Assembly (NCBI RefSeq): GCF_001653455.1
Contig: NZ_CP011486.1
Location: 930,001-994,000 of the forward strand
Length of the DNA stretch: 64,000 bases
Direction of reading: 5' to 3'
DNA from: Helicobacter pylori
Lineage (GTDB): Bacteria; Campylobacterota; Campylobacteria; Campylobacterales; Helicobacteraceae
The position numbers and the translations under genes are program-made. The notes below the pieces were generated by a model, which was not told the origin of the DNA, searched no databases, and saw only the letters and a program-made list of their open reading frames with translations. Within the stretch, counting starts at the first letter, position 1, and the number at the start of each line of letters is the position of its first letter. Shown here one piece after another: positions 53,782 through 63,268 of this stretch.

Positions 53782-54951
53782 TCACGCTAGAGTTTTAAAG
53801 AGGTTGGGGTTGTTTTTAAAATCTCTGATCGCTTCTTCATAAACTTTTTCAATTTGAATGACTGAATTTTCTAAAGTGTAGTTTAAAGCGCTTTTAGCGT
53901 ATTCGTTTTGCATTGTTTCTCTTTCAAGCTTGTTTTCTAGCCACCAGTCTATTTTAGCGCTCAAATCTTTAGCGTTGTTAGGCTCAAATAACGATCGCTC
54001 ATCTAGCGCAAATTGCCTGGTCGCGCTTAAAGGGCTATTAGCAATAACAGGCACAATCCCCACGCTAATAGCCTCTAAACATGCAATCGCTTCGCTTTCC
54101 ACATTGGCGGTATGCACATAAAGGGTGCAAGTTTTTAAAATCTCTAATAACTCATTAGAATTGACAAACCCAAATTCCGTTTTTACGCCTAATCTTTGGG
54201 CTAGGAGTTTGATTTTTTTCTCATCAGGCCCTTTGCCTTTGAGTAACAATACAATATCTTGTTTGTATCGGCTTAAAGCGATCGCTTTGATTAAAACGCT
54301 TTGATTTTTTTCACTAGAATAGCGCCCTACCATAGCGATTTTAAAGGGTGTGGTGTCAAAAAGGCTTTTTTGCGGGTGTTCGCATTTAAACATGGGATCA
54401 AAGCCGTTAGAGATAGCGTATTTTTTCCCTCCATAATTGTATCTTTCTAATTCTTCTACAATGAATTTTGAGGGGCAATGGATGTGGTGGATATAGCGGT
54501 AATGCGAAGACTTAAACCACGAAAAAAGCGTTTTATTGATCCAAGAAAATTGCCCTAATTTCATGTTATAAGAAATATGCTCTGGCTGCAAATGGAAAGA
54601 GCCAATGTAAGGCACTTGCATTTCTCGCGCGATTTTTACGGCTGTTTTTTCTAACAAAAAAGGCAAATAAGTGTGGATCATATCCGCTCCTTTAAAAGCC
54701 TTTCTTAGAATTTTTTCATCCGGTTTGGCAAAAAGAATGTGCTGTCTGTGTGAAACTTCTGTAACTAAAGGAATGTAGCGCTCTTTAAGGTTGTAATACC
54801 CCTCTTCTTCACTCCCTAAATTATCCACATGAGGGGCGACCACTCTCATTGCATGCCCTCTTTTTTTCAACGCTTCAAAAAAACGAAACGCTGTCATAGA
54901 AGTGCCATTACTGGTATCTTTAAAGCTGTCCACAACTAACACAATAACCAT
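53782..54951 (-). CDS. cgt: Cholesterol alpha-glucosyltransferase
   Basis: Transfers glucose from UDP-glucose to host cholesterol at the inner membrane; in H. pylori this helps escape from phagocytes and T cells. The 389-aa GT4-family protein has a two-Rossmann GT-B layout: the N-terminal MVIVLVVDSFKDTSNGTSMT, donor-binding FKIAMVGRYSSEKNQSVLIK (about residue 205), and ANVESEAIACLEAISVGIVP with the E-x7-E motif. Length matches the H. pylori enzyme (HP0421). It lies 14 bp upstream of speA and is probably co-transcribed with the hotdog and cmoB genes. Confidence 0.94.
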   Translation of the reverse strand: MVIVLVVDSFKDTSNGTSMTAFRFFEALKKRGHAMRVVAPHVDNLGSEEEGYYNLKERYIPLVTEVSHRQHILFAKPDEKILRKAFKGADMIHTYLPFLLEKTAVKIAREMQVPYIGSFHLQPEHISYNMKLGQFSWINKTLFSWFKSSHYRYIHHIHCPSKFIVEELERYNYGGKKYAISNGFDPMFKCEHPQKSLFDTTPFKIAMVGRYSSEKNQSVLIKAIALSRYKQDIVLLLKGKGPDEKKIKLLAQRLGVKTEFGFVNSNELLEILKTCTLYVHTANVESEAIACLEAISVGIVPVIANSPLSATRQFALDERSLFEPNNAKDLSAKIDWWLENKLERETMQNEYAKSALNYTLENSVIQIEKVYEEAIRDFKNNPNLFKTLA

Positions 54952-54955
54952 TCAA

Positions 54956-55384
54956 CTACTCTTCTTTAAAATTAAATTTAAAAGGCTTTTTATCAAACAC
55001 CACCACTTCTATCATTCCCTCTAAAACCTGAATGTCTAACACAAACGCCTCTATTCTTATTTCCGCTTTTTTCACGCCATCTTGAACCACTTGCGCTTTA
55101 ATGAGCGCTTCTTGATTCAATTCTAGGGGGGCATAAAAATTGATGTTATTAGAAACCACCACGCTGTATTTTTTATTCAATGCGCACAAGGCCGCATAAT
55201 TGCATGCAGTTAGCACAAAGCCGGCATGCACAAAATTTTCTTCATACACCATGCTTTCATTACCTTTAAAACGCACATGGGCTATATCTTTTTCTAAAAC
55301 AATCAATTCCCCACTCACGCTTGAATGGAAATTCTTACAAGTTTGTAAAGAGTCATAATCCACATGAGCGATTATTTCTTGCAT
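54956..55384 (-). CDS. Hotdog-fold thioesterase-like protein
   Basis: The 142-aa product resembles the PaaI/4HBT hotdog fold: ENFVHAGFVLTACNYAALCA forms the central helix after a short strand, followed by SVVVSNNINFYAPLELNQEA, in which the pattern N-F-Y-A-P-L is typical. Such proteins hydrolyse acyl-CoA or acyl-ACP thioesters, or bind acyl chains. The usual acidic catalytic residue appears as the E in YEENFVHAG. It lies between cmoB (16 bp) and cgt (4 bp) and is likely in the same transcript. Substrate unknown. Confidence 0.8.
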   Translation of the reverse strand: MQEIIAHVDYDSLQTCKNFHSSVSGELIVLEKDIAHVRFKGNESMVYEENFVHAGFVLTACNYAALCALNKKYSVVVSNNINFYAPLELNQEALIKAQVVQDGVKKAEIRIEAFVLDIQVLEGMIEVVVFDKKPFKFNFKEE

Positions 55385-55400
55385 GATCTTAATCCTTTAT

Positions 55401-56189
55401 TTAACGCTTGTTTGATAATTTAAGCATTTTAAAATACCCCCTCAAAGGAGCGTCATACCCCTCTAAAGTTTTAGAATGATCTGTTTTATCCAAAAAATCT
55501 TCCAAACTTTGCCCCAAAATAAAATCCGTTTTACGCTGTTCTTTAGGCGTGGTCTTTAAAACGCTAATGATCTCAAAACCTCCAAACCCTACCCTTTCGC
55601 ACCACCCTTTTAGTGCGCTAATACTAGGGATAAAATAAACATTTTTCATTTTAGCATAAGTTTTTTTAGGGCAAAGGGCAATGTCTAGGGGTGAGTCAAT
55701 AATGAGCGTGTCTAGCACCAACTCCCCCCCTATTTTTAAAGCATGATACAAGGCTTTTAAAGTTTCTAGCGGGCTTTTTCTGTGGTATAGCACCCCTAAA
55801 CAAAAAATCACATCAAAAGCGTTAGGGTATTTTTCAGGCAAATCCTCTACCCCTAAAGACTCATAAACGATCTTTTTTTCTTTATCAAAAAAGGGGGCTA
55901 AAAATTCAAATTGTTTTTTGACTAAAACGCCCGGATCAAACCCCACCAAACTTTTAGGCTCAAACTCTAGCATCTTAAACAAATAATAGCCATTATTGCA
56001 ACCCACATCAGCGACGATTTTGTCTTTTAAAACAGCGGCGTTTTTAACTAAATCCCATTTAATAGAGCTATCCCACTCGCTCTCAATCTTAATTTTAGAA
56101 ATTTCAAAAGGGCCTTTGCGCCATGGCCTTAACGCCATGATTTCTTCTAAAAGGGTTTTTTGATTGAGATTCTCGTTACAAATGAGCAT
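55401..56189 (-). CDS. cmoB: tRNA U34 carboxymethyltransferase
   Basis: Converts 5-hydroxyuridine at the wobble base of tRNAs to 5-carboxymethoxyuridine, using carboxy-S-adenosylmethionine. The 262-aa product shows RPWRKGPFEISKIKIESEWD (about residues 21-40), the Rossmann motif VADVGCNNGYYLFKMLEFEP (about 58-77), FCLGVLYHRKSPLETLKALY and VYFIPSISALKGWCERVGF, all CmoB hallmarks. Shorter than the E. coli enzyme (323) because N-terminal residues are missing, as is usual in epsilonproteobacteria. It follows the Mur-like gene by 3 bp. Confidence 0.92.
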   Translation of the reverse strand: MLICNENLNQKTLLEEIMALRPWRKGPFEISKIKIESEWDSSIKWDLVKNAAVLKDKIVADVGCNNGYYLFKMLEFEPKSLVGFDPGVLVKKQFEFLAPFFDKEKKIVYESLGVEDLPEKYPNAFDVIFCLGVLYHRKSPLETLKALYHALKIGGELVLDTLIIDSPLDIALCPKKTYAKMKNVYFIPSISALKGWCERVGFGGFEIISVLKTTPKEQRKTDFILGQSLEDFLDKTDHSKTLEGYDAPLRGYFKMLKLSNKR

Positions 56190-56192
56190 GAT

Positions 56193-57200
56193 TTACCATA
56201 GCGTGGGGGTTTTTTTAAAAAGAGGGGGGTTTAGAAGGGATTCTAAATGATGGGAGCTAATCCCATGAATAAAAGCGAAATTAAACGCTAAATTTTTTAA
56301 TTGCTCTTTCAAATTGTTTTGAGTGGTGTAAAAATAATTGTTGGCTTTTTCAAAAAAAACCACGCTGTTTTTACGATAAAACACGACAATTTTCCCCCAC
56401 GATAAAGTTTCAAGGGCTTTTTGAAGCAGCCTTTCAAACAATTCTTTTGAACCCTCAGCGACAACCACCCTTGCTGTTGTCCCATAAGGAGCGATTTCTA
56501 AATTTTTATTCACAAAAAAGGGTTTGCAATGATCTAAAGAATATTCTTTTTTAGCTAAAAGATTCAAGTCAAATTCAATTTTTAATTTCTCGCACAATTG
56601 GATCACCCTTTTTAAAGGCTCTAAAAAGATGCATGGCATTTTTAATTCATGCTCTTGTTTTCCATAGACTAAAGCGCTGCAAAAAAAGGATTGGTTGAGA
56701 ATGATCAAATCGCTTTCTTTCAAGTTTTCTTCTAAACGCTCCTGCTTATAAAACAAATGGAGCCACTCCAATTTATCAAAAAACGCTATTTTACACCCCT
56801 CTAAAATGAATAAATCTTCAAGACTCTCTTTCAAGCACCACGCAAATTCGCTCACTATGATTTTAGAAGCGATCTCTAATTCTATGGGGCTTAACAGTGC
56901 CCCGACCACGCGCTCATTCAACAAACAAAATTTAAACAAATGGTTCAAAGAATGCTCTATATCTTTAAGTTTGATCCATGCCACATCTCTATCGCTTAAA
57001 GGATACTCTCCTGCGTATAAAATCCCATAAGCCCCCAACTCTAAAGCTTTAGGAATGAACGCATGATCTTTAGCCACAAACAAAGAGCCTTTTTGCACCT
57101 TGTTTAAAGACAAAACAATAGAATTAAAATAGCTGATTGAGGGCGTGTTTTGCAATTCGCCCAAACTCAATTCTACGGCTTCATTCACCCCTAATCGCAT
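56193..57200 (-). CDS. Hypothetical protein with Mur-ligase-like N-terminus
   Basis: The 335-aa product has an N-terminal part FNSIVLSLNKVQKGSLFVAK then ALELGAYGILYAGEYPL (about residues 25-82), which resembles the UDP-binding first domain of MurE/MurF (S-V-GdLFVA...A-GA-aiv). No P-loop for ATP binding follows, so it cannot be a complete Mur ligase. The remainder (about 110-335) has no motif I recognise; KEYSLDHCKPFFVNKNLEIA and APYGTTARVVVAEGSKELFE are notable. It abuts metG and precedes cmoB by 3 bp. A role in binding a nucleotide sugar is possible but inferred. Confidence 0.75.
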   Translation of the reverse strand: MRLGVNEAVELSLGELQNTPSISYFNSIVLSLNKVQKGSLFVAKDHAFIPKALELGAYGILYAGEYPLSDRDVAWIKLKDIEHSLNHLFKFCLLNERVVGALLSPIELEIASKIIVSEFAWCLKESLEDLFILEGCKIAFFDKLEWLHLFYKQERLEENLKESDLIILNQSFFCSALVYGKQEHELKMPCIFLEPLKRVIQLCEKLKIEFDLNLLAKKEYSLDHCKPFFVNKNLEIAPYGTTARVVVAEGSKELFERLLQKALETLSWGKIVVFYRKNSVVFFEKANNYFYTTQNNLKEQLKNLAFNFAFIHGISSHHLESLLNPPLFKKTPTLW

Positions 57201-59150
57201 TTAGCTGATCAAACTTCCTGCGATTTTTTCTTTGGTGGGGCTAATTAAAGCCAGATTATCGCTATCTCGCACCGCTAAAATCATGCCCTCACTCATTTCG
57301 CCCATGAGCTTTGCAGGTTTTAAATTGGCCACCACGCACACCATTTGACCGATTAAATTTTCAGGCTCATAATCCAAAGCGATCCCTGAAATAATCTGCC
57401 TCAAACGATTTTCGCCTAAATCCACTTTTAAGCGCAGTAATTTATTGGATTTTTCAACCCTTTGGGCTTCTTTGATAAGCCCTACTTTAATTTCTATCTT
57501 TTTGAAATCCTCAATACTGATATAGTTTTCTTGCTTTTGCGAGATTTTTTCTTCTAGCTTTTTTTCTTCTTCTTTTTTAGCTGAGGTTGTTTCCTCCACT
57601 TTTTCAGTCTTTTCAATTTTCTCCATTTTGGAAAATAAAGGCTCGGTGTCTTGCAAGATCATGTCTTGTAAATTTTTAGACTTAAAAAAGCGTTCGTAAT
57701 GATTGGGCGTGATTTCTGTCTTAAAAGCGCTCGCTAATTTCATAGCGCTCTTTGGCATGAACGCATAAAGCAAAAAGCTTGATTGCAACAGCGCGTTTGC
57801 AATCAAACTCAATAAGGCTTCTAATTTTTCCAATTCATTATTTTTATATAAAACCCATGGCTCTTCTTTAGCGATGAGTTTGTTTAAAAAATCATAAACG
57901 CTAAACAATTCCTCTAACGCTTTATGCAATTGCATTTTAGGCACAAAAGAGTTAGCATTATCTAAAATTTGATGCACTTTTTCTAGCTCTTTAGGATAAT
58001 ACGCAGTGATTTTTGCACTTTTTAAAGAATGGTTAAAATATTTTTTAGCCATGCCCAACAAACGATTCAACAAATTCCCCAAATCGTTGTTCAAATTCGC
58101 GTTGATCCTTTCTACTAACGCTTTTTTAGAAAAATCCCCATCTTGCCCAAAAGGCACTTCACGCAACAAAAAATAGCGCAATTCTTCAACCCCATACTCC
58201 ATAGCGAGCTTTTGAGCGTCTAAAACATTACCCAAGCTTTTACTCATTTTCACGCCCTCTATCGTCCACCACCCATGCACGCAAAGCTGTTTGAATAAGG
58301 GCAGATTCAAACTCATCAAAAAGGCTGGCCAATAAATGGCATGGAAACGCAAAATATCCTTACCCACAATATGCCTAGCGCGCTCAAAATGCGCCATTTT
58401 ATTTTCCAAACCATTCAAATACCCTAACGCGCTCGCGTAATTCAATAAAGCGTCTAGCCAAACATACACCACATGCTTAGGATCATTCATTTTTTTAGGT
58501 AAAGGAATGCCCCATTCAAAGCTCGTGCGCGTGATGGATAGATCCAATAAGCCTTGTTCAATGAAAGAAGTAACCTCATTTTTACGATAAATAGGCAAGA
58601 TCGCTTCAGGGTTTTTGGCATAAAACTCTAATAAAGGTTTTTCATACGCACTCAATCTAAAAAAATAACTCTCTTCTTCTAAAAGCGTGGTCTCTCTCAA
58701 GCAATCAGGGCATAAGACTTTACCTTCTGTATTATCCGTTTTAGAAATCGCGCAATAACTCTCACAGCTCACGCAATAATACCCGCTATAAGTGCCTTTA
58801 TAAATATCCCCTTTTTCAAACATGATTTCAAAGGCGTTTTGCACGCATTTTTGATGCTCGTTGTCTGTGGTGCGGATAAAACCATCATAATCTAAATTGA
58901 AAAAATCCCATTGGCTTTTAAAAATTGCGCTAATGCTATCAGCGTAAGCTTTAGGGCTTTGATTCCTTAGTCTCGCGCTTTGTTCAATCTTTTGCCCATG
59001 CTCATCGGTGCCGGTTAAAAAAAAGACTTCTTCGCCTTGAAGCGTGTAATACTTCTTTAAAGTATCCGCAATCAAAGTCGTATAAGCATGACCAATATGG
59101 GGAATATCATTCACATAGTAAATGGGGGTTGTGATCAGTGATTTTTGCAT
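57201..59150 (-). CDS. metG: Methionyl-tRNA synthetase
   Basis: Charges tRNA-Met for initiation and elongation. The 649-aa class I enzyme has the HIGH motif as VNDIPHIGHAYT (residues 13-24), a zinc finger with CVSC...C and CPDC (about 126-148), GTDEHGQKIEQSA, and the KMSKS motif in GVKMSKSLGNVLD (about 300). A K/E-rich linker (about 515-545) joins the C-terminal tRNA-binding/dimerisation domain (IEDFKKIEIKVGLI ... MSEGMILA). Length is normal. It begins a run of minus-strand genes to speA and is divergent from cfa. Confidence 0.97.
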   Translation of the reverse strand: MQKSLITTPIYYVNDIPHIGHAYTTLIADTLKKYYTLQGEEVFFLTGTDEHGQKIEQSARLRNQSPKAYADSISAIFKSQWDFFNLDYDGFIRTTDNEHQKCVQNAFEIMFEKGDIYKGTYSGYYCVSCESYCAISKTDNTEGKVLCPDCLRETTLLEEESYFFRLSAYEKPLLEFYAKNPEAILPIYRKNEVTSFIEQGLLDLSITRTSFEWGIPLPKKMNDPKHVVYVWLDALLNYASALGYLNGLENKMAHFERARHIVGKDILRFHAIYWPAFLMSLNLPLFKQLCVHGWWTIEGVKMSKSLGNVLDAQKLAMEYGVEELRYFLLREVPFGQDGDFSKKALVERINANLNNDLGNLLNRLLGMAKKYFNHSLKSAKITAYYPKELEKVHQILDNANSFVPKMQLHKALEELFSVYDFLNKLIAKEEPWVLYKNNELEKLEALLSLIANALLQSSFLLYAFMPKSAMKLASAFKTEITPNHYERFFKSKNLQDMILQDTEPLFSKMEKIEKTEKVEETTSAKKEEEKKLEEKISQKQENYISIEDFKKIEIKVGLIKEAQRVEKSNKLLRLKVDLGENRLRQIISGIALDYEPENLIGQMVCVVANLKPAKLMGEMSEGMILAVRDSDNLALISPTKEKIAGSLIS

Positions 59151-59331
59151 TTTTATAATCGTATAACCTTAAATTTGTTTAAATCTCTTAATTTTAACAT
59201 GCTTTTAAAAAATTAGAGAATAGAGGTTGAATTTATGCTCACTCATAGAATGTTTTTAGGGTGTTTTTGGCTTAAAATGCATTATAATTAACGCTTAAAA
59301 AATTGAAGAATTAGAATTAAGGAACACACCC

Positions 59332-60501
59332 ATGATTTCAAAATTTTTGCTCAAAAGCATGTTTAAGCAGTGGAAAAACGGCGATTATCAAGTCGTTTTT
59401 TGGGACAATAGCGTTTATAGGAATGGCGAGCATTCGCCTAAATTCACCCTTAAAATCCATCGCCCCCTGAAATTTAGCGACATTAAAAAAGACATGTCTT
59501 TAACGATTGCTGAAGCTTATATGGACGGCGTGATTGATATTGAAGGCTCTATGGATGAGGTGATGCATTCTCTGTATTTGCAAACCAATTACGAGCATTT
59601 GCATAAACATGATGGCGCTAAAGCCATTCAAAAACCCCTTAAAGAAAGCTCTAACATTTCTAAACACTACGATTTAGGGAATGACTTTTATTCTATCTGG
59701 CTAGATGAAACCTTAAGCTATTCATGTGCTTATTTTAAAAAGGACGATGACGCTCTCCATACCGCTCAACTCCAAAAATTAGATCACACTTTAAAAAAGC
59801 TCCATTTAAAACAAGGCGAAAAACTACTGGATATAGGCTGTGGCTGGGGCTATCTCTCTATCAAAGCCGCGCAAGAATATGGGGCAGAAGTGATGGGGAT
59901 CACCATTTCTAACGAGCAATACAAACAGGCTAACAAACGAGTCCAAGAATTAGGTTTAGAAGATAGAGTAACGATCAAATTATTGAATTACCAGGATTTA
60001 GACGGACGGTTGTATCGCTTTGATAAGGTGGTGAGCGTGGGCATGTTTGAGCATGTGGGTAAGGATAATCTACCTTTTTATTTCAAAAAAGTTAAAGAAG
60101 TGTTAAAAACGGGCGGAATGTTTTTGCTCCACTCCATTTTATGCTGTTTTGAAGGCAAGACTAACGCATGGGTGGATAAATACATTTTCCCGGGCGGCTA
60201 CTTGCCCTCTTTAAGAGAAGTGATGAGCGTGATGAGCGAATGCGATTTCCACTTGCTCATGGCTGAAAGCTTACGCATCCATTACGCTAAAACTCTAGAC
60301 ATTTGGCGGGACAACTTTAACCACAATTTAGACAAGGTGAAAAGACTTGGCTATGATGAAAGGTTTATCCGCATGTGGGATTTGTATTTAAGGACTTGTG
60401 CATCCGCCTTTAGGGTAGGGAGTGCGGATTTATTCCAACTGCTTTTAACTAACAGCGTGGATAACACCTTCCCTTTAACCAAAGAATATATTTATCAATA
60501 A
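59332..60501 (+). CDS. cfa: Cyclopropane-fatty-acyl-phospholipid synthase
   Basis: Adds a methylene from S-adenosylmethionine to cis double bonds of membrane phospholipid acyl chains, important for acid tolerance; Helicobacter is rich in cyclopropane C19. The 389-aa protein shows SNISKHYDLGNDFYSIWLDE (about residues 107-126), SYSCAYF, the SAM motif LLDIGCGWGYLSIKAAQEYG (about 165-184) and VGMFEHVGKDNLPFYF. All active-site segments (including the later FPGGYLPSLREV) are present. It is convergent with the MscS gene, 2 bp apart. Confidence 0.96.
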   Translation: MISKFLLKSMFKQWKNGDYQVVFWDNSVYRNGEHSPKFTLKIHRPLKFSDIKKDMSLTIAEAYMDGVIDIEGSMDEVMHSLYLQTNYEHLHKHDGAKAIQKPLKESSNISKHYDLGNDFYSIWLDETLSYSCAYFKKDDDALHTAQLQKLDHTLKKLHLKQGEKLLDIGCGWGYLSIKAAQEYGAEVMGITISNEQYKQANKRVQELGLEDRVTIKLLNYQDLDGRLYRFDKVVSVGMFEHVGKDNLPFYFKKVKEVLKTGGMFLLHSILCCFEGKTNAWVDKYIFPGGYLPSLREVMSVMSECDFHLLMAESLRIHYAKTLDIWRDNFNHNLDKVKRLGYDERFIRMWDLYLRTCASAFRVGSADLFQLLLTNSVDNTFPLTKEYIYQ

Positions 60502-60503
60502 TT

Positions 60504-62372
60504 TTAGATTTTAGCCCCTTCTTTCAGGCTAACTTCTGGAAAACTCTCCACATACAAACTCTGTGATGGGAAAGCAAAACTCAAATGGTGCTTTTCTACA
60601 ATCCCCATGATTTTTAACATCACATCTTCTTTGACTTCTAGCCACTCTTCCCAAATCACCGTTTTAGAAAAGCAATACACCAAAATATTAATGGAGCTGT
60701 CCGCAAATTGATCCAAAAAGACGAACAAATTGTTTTTATACCCTAAAAAATCGTCAATAGAAACAATATCTTTTTTAAACATGTAGCGGTAATCGCTCAC
60801 ATTTTGCAAAGCGCTATCGCCTCCATTAGCGATTTTAGGGTGGTTTTCTAACATTTCTCTAATGTCTTTCACGCAAAGTTGTAAAGCGCTTTGACTGGAG
60901 CTATAGGTTAAGCCTATTTCCATTTTAATACGCCTTCCCACTTTACGACGGCTCCAATTTCTGATGGGTTTTCCGGCTAATTCTGAGTTAGGCACGGACA
61001 AAAGAGCGTTATCAAAGGCTCTGATCGTGGTGCGTCTTAGCCCCATTTCCACCACCGTGCCTTCCACTTCACCGCACACGATCCAATCCCCTTGAGAAAA
61101 CGAATTGTCTAGCAACAAAATGACAGAAGCAAAAAAATTCGCCAACACATCTTTAACCGCTAAAGCCACCGCTAACCCACCAATCCCTAAAGAAGCGATG
61201 ATGGCTGAAACATTAAACCCTAATTGTTTCAAAACCCCTAAAAGCGCAACAATAAAAATCAAAAAATACACGACTTTTAAAATCAAGTTGATCACTTCTT
61301 TTCTAAAATTGTGCGTGCTTTTGGTAGCCATATTCGTAACTAACGCTTCCCCATAGCCTTTAAAAAGCGCTATCACTAACCATGCTAAAAGCATGATATA
61401 CACCGCACCCACCCACATAGAAACTTTAGGGGGCGATGCGTTAGGGTAGTAAAAAATATCTAAAGCCACATCGCAACTAAATAGGGCTAAAAAGACAGAA
61501 ACCGGCAAAACAATGCTGCTTTGGACATTGACATGCATTTTTTTATTGCGCTGCATGATTTCAAAAATACGATCCAATAATAAGGCTAAAAGCCAGGTGA
61601 TTAGTTTCCTTAAACCTAGCAATGCGGCTAAAATCGTTAAAGAAAGCGCAACTTTACTCACTTGCAAGCTATGGTTGGTGAAAGGTAAAACACTGCTGAT
61701 TTTGTTTAACACAAAATCCATATTCACTTCCATGATCAAGTTTTTAGGAAGCACTTCTTTAGGGTGGTTTTTAATGTAGCGCAAGACTTCGGTATAGGTG
61801 TTCAAACGCAATTCATAATCGCTAAACATCTGCTCTAATTCATGCATTTTGACATTGTCTAAATTTTTGGGGAAAGTGTAGAGTTTGAATTGCCCTAAAC
61901 GCAAAAGGAAAGAATCGCTGATACTTTCCACATCTTTTTGTTCGCTAAAAATATCAATACTGCTCCTAATCTTATCTATAAAACGATATAAAATTTCATC
62001 TATCAACAAAATATCTAAAGACAACCGGTCTTTCATGAAAGTGTAGAAATCATCGCCCTTAATGCTTCTAGACAAACGCTTTTTGATTTTCTCTTGCTCT
62101 TTTAGATTTTTATTAATATCAATCCCTATCTTATCCCTTTCATTCAACACTTTAGAAGTCAAACTTTTAATCAAGTCATTCTTTTGGGTGTTGTATAGAG
62201 AAATCTCAGCGCTCCTTTCAGGGTTTTTCTTGTAAGTTTCAATGACTTGATTGAGTTGGTTGATTTGATTGAAAATCAAAAACAAATCCACCGCATCTGT
62301 CTCGTGCTCTTCGGCCCTCAAAGGATTCAAAAACAATGATAATACCAATACCCACCACAATAATAAACGCAT
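60504..62372 (-). CDS. Large MscS-family mechanosensitive channel
   Basis: The 622-aa product has a signal-like start ([20 protein letters not shown]), a periplasmic, mostly helical region (about residues 22-225) and five or so membrane segments (about 230-415). The pore helix is ASLGIGGLAVALAVKDVLAN (about 390-409), followed by the beta domain (GDWIVCGEVEGTVVEMGLR, ALLSVPNSELAGKPIRNWSR) and a C-terminal vestibule. This is the extended MscS form with added N-terminal domains. It differs strongly from the smaller MscS at 45801, so the two are not a recent duplicate pair. Gates in response to membrane tension by family analogy. Confidence 0.9.
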   Translation of the reverse strand: MRLLLWWVLVLSLFLNPLRAEEHETDAVDLFLIFNQINQLNQVIETYKKNPERSAEISLYNTQKNDLIKSLTSKVLNERDKIGIDINKNLKEQEKIKKRLSRSIKGDDFYTFMKDRLSLDILLIDEILYRFIDKIRSSIDIFSEQKDVESISDSFLLRLGQFKLYTFPKNLDNVKMHELEQMFSDYELRLNTYTEVLRYIKNHPKEVLPKNLIMEVNMDFVLNKISSVLPFTNHSLQVSKVALSLTILAALLGLRKLITWLLALLLDRIFEIMQRNKKMHVNVQSSIVLPVSVFLALFSCDVALDIFYYPNASPPKVSMWVGAVYIMLLAWLVIALFKGYGEALVTNMATKSTHNFRKEVINLILKVVYFLIFIVALLGVLKQLGFNVSAIIASLGIGGLAVALAVKDVLANFFASVILLLDNSFSQGDWIVCGEVEGTVVEMGLRRTTIRAFDNALLSVPNSELAGKPIRNWSRRKVGRRIKMEIGLTYSSSQSALQLCVKDIREMLENHPKIANGGDSALQNVSDYRYMFKKDIVSIDDFLGYKNNLFVFLDQFADSSINILVYCFSKTVIWEEWLEVKEDVMLKIMGIVEKHHLSFAFPSQSLYVESFPEVSLKEGAKI

Positions 62373-62626
62373 GCAAAAACCCCACTAAAAACAAGATAAA
62401 ATTCCTCTCATTATTCTTTTCAATTATACCAAAATTTAGAAACGCTTTTACCCCCTAAAACCATAATCCAAAAAACGCTTTTTATCTCTAATTCTAGCCC
62501 TAAGGATTAGATCTTATCCTAAATGTTTGCAAGCCTTTTTTAAATGGAATTTAATGTTGTTGGTCAAGGGCTTAAAGTTTAATTTTATGGTGTGGTTTTC
62601 TCTGTTAGTGTGTTTTAGTGAACCCA

Positions 62627-62646
62627 CCCCTTTCTAAAGCAAGGGA
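62627..62646 (-). terminator. Hairpin after the right 24-codon gene
   Basis: Stem CCCTT/AAGGG with a loop as in the left copy, 9 bp beyond the stop codon. Weaker than its partner. Confidence 0.4.
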
Positions 62647-62654
62647 CTTCCTAA

Positions 62655-62729
62655 CTAAAGCGTCCCAACGGACACTAACCAACGGACACTAACATGAAAG
62701 GCTTTGTTCTTTAAAGTCTGCATGGACAT
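62655..62729 (-). CDS. 24-aa cationic/hydrophobic peptide, second copy
   Basis: Same length and frame as 8265-8339: MSMQTLKNKAFH followed by VSVRWLVSVGTL, ending in TAG rather than TAA. Differences from the left copy are five in 75 bases, of which two change an amino acid; one is silent and two fall in the stop codon or the same changed codon. A CAGGGA ribosome site precedes the ATG. A TATATT box (62776-62781) lies about 47 bases upstream. Conservation of the frame in a diverging repeat supports translation, though two copies give little statistical power. Candidate type I toxin peptide. Confidence 0.5.
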   Translation of the reverse strand: MSMQTLKNKAFHVSVRWLVSVGTL

Positions 62730-62775
62730 TCCCTGCCCCAAAAAGGCTAGAGGTATTTTGCTGTCTTTTAGTTTA

Positions 62776-62781
62776 AATATA
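62776..62781 (-). promoter_or_regulatory. Candidate -10 box for the right 24-codon gene
   Basis: TATATT on the minus strand, the counterpart of 8213-8218, in the same flanking sequence. Confidence 0.45.
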
Positions 62782-62849
62782 GTCTAACGGCTATGCACTT
62801 GCATCTTGCAACTTTAAAGTGCAGAGTTTTTCGTGCTGTTTTAATAAAG

Positions 62850-63268
62850 GCTCTTTTTAGATCGCTGTATCATTATAGCTTTGAGTATTTTTAAATTTTA
62901 CGATTAAAACCCAATGAAAACAAAGCCTTGATTTTAAAACACTCTTGCTTGATTCATCTTTTTATAGTAGGATTTCAAGGATAGGTCGTAGTCAAAAAGC
63001 TTTCCCTGTCCGGTGCAATAAAGTCACGGATAATGTGCATATCTTTTATTCTTGTGCGTTTCTCATTTTTAAATTCTCATAATCGCTTTTGTTAATGTTC
63101 TTCGTGTAAGATTTAAATGGTGAGTTTAGAGAGTTCCAACCCTATCTCTTGTAATTGGGCTATAGGGCGAAAATGGTGGCCCGTTCTCACTTTGTATTGT
63201 CTAACTAATCGTTTTTAAAACGCTTTTAGGCTTCAAAAGGCTTAAAAAATATTAAAAGGGATTTATCA
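62850..63268. other. Intergenic region without a supported gene
   Basis: No frame longer than about 35 codons with a ribosome site. Minus-strand fragments such as LYCTGQGKLFDYDLSLKSYY look like decayed coding sequence but match nothing I recognise. Confidence 0.5.

Larger units (their letters stand above)
62620..62845 (-). repeat. Dispersed repeat, right copy (inverted relative to 8155-8372)
   Basis: Reverse-complement match to the left copy at about 85% by eye, with the best conservation across the 24-codon frame and the -10 candidate. The copies lie 54 kb apart in opposite orientation, so recombination between them could invert the intervening DNA. Confidence 0.8.

Noticed and set aside
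62500-62525. Palindrome around TAAGGATTAGATCTTATCCTA as a terminator
   Set aside because: Stem is short and imperfect, has no T run, and lies far from any stop codon.
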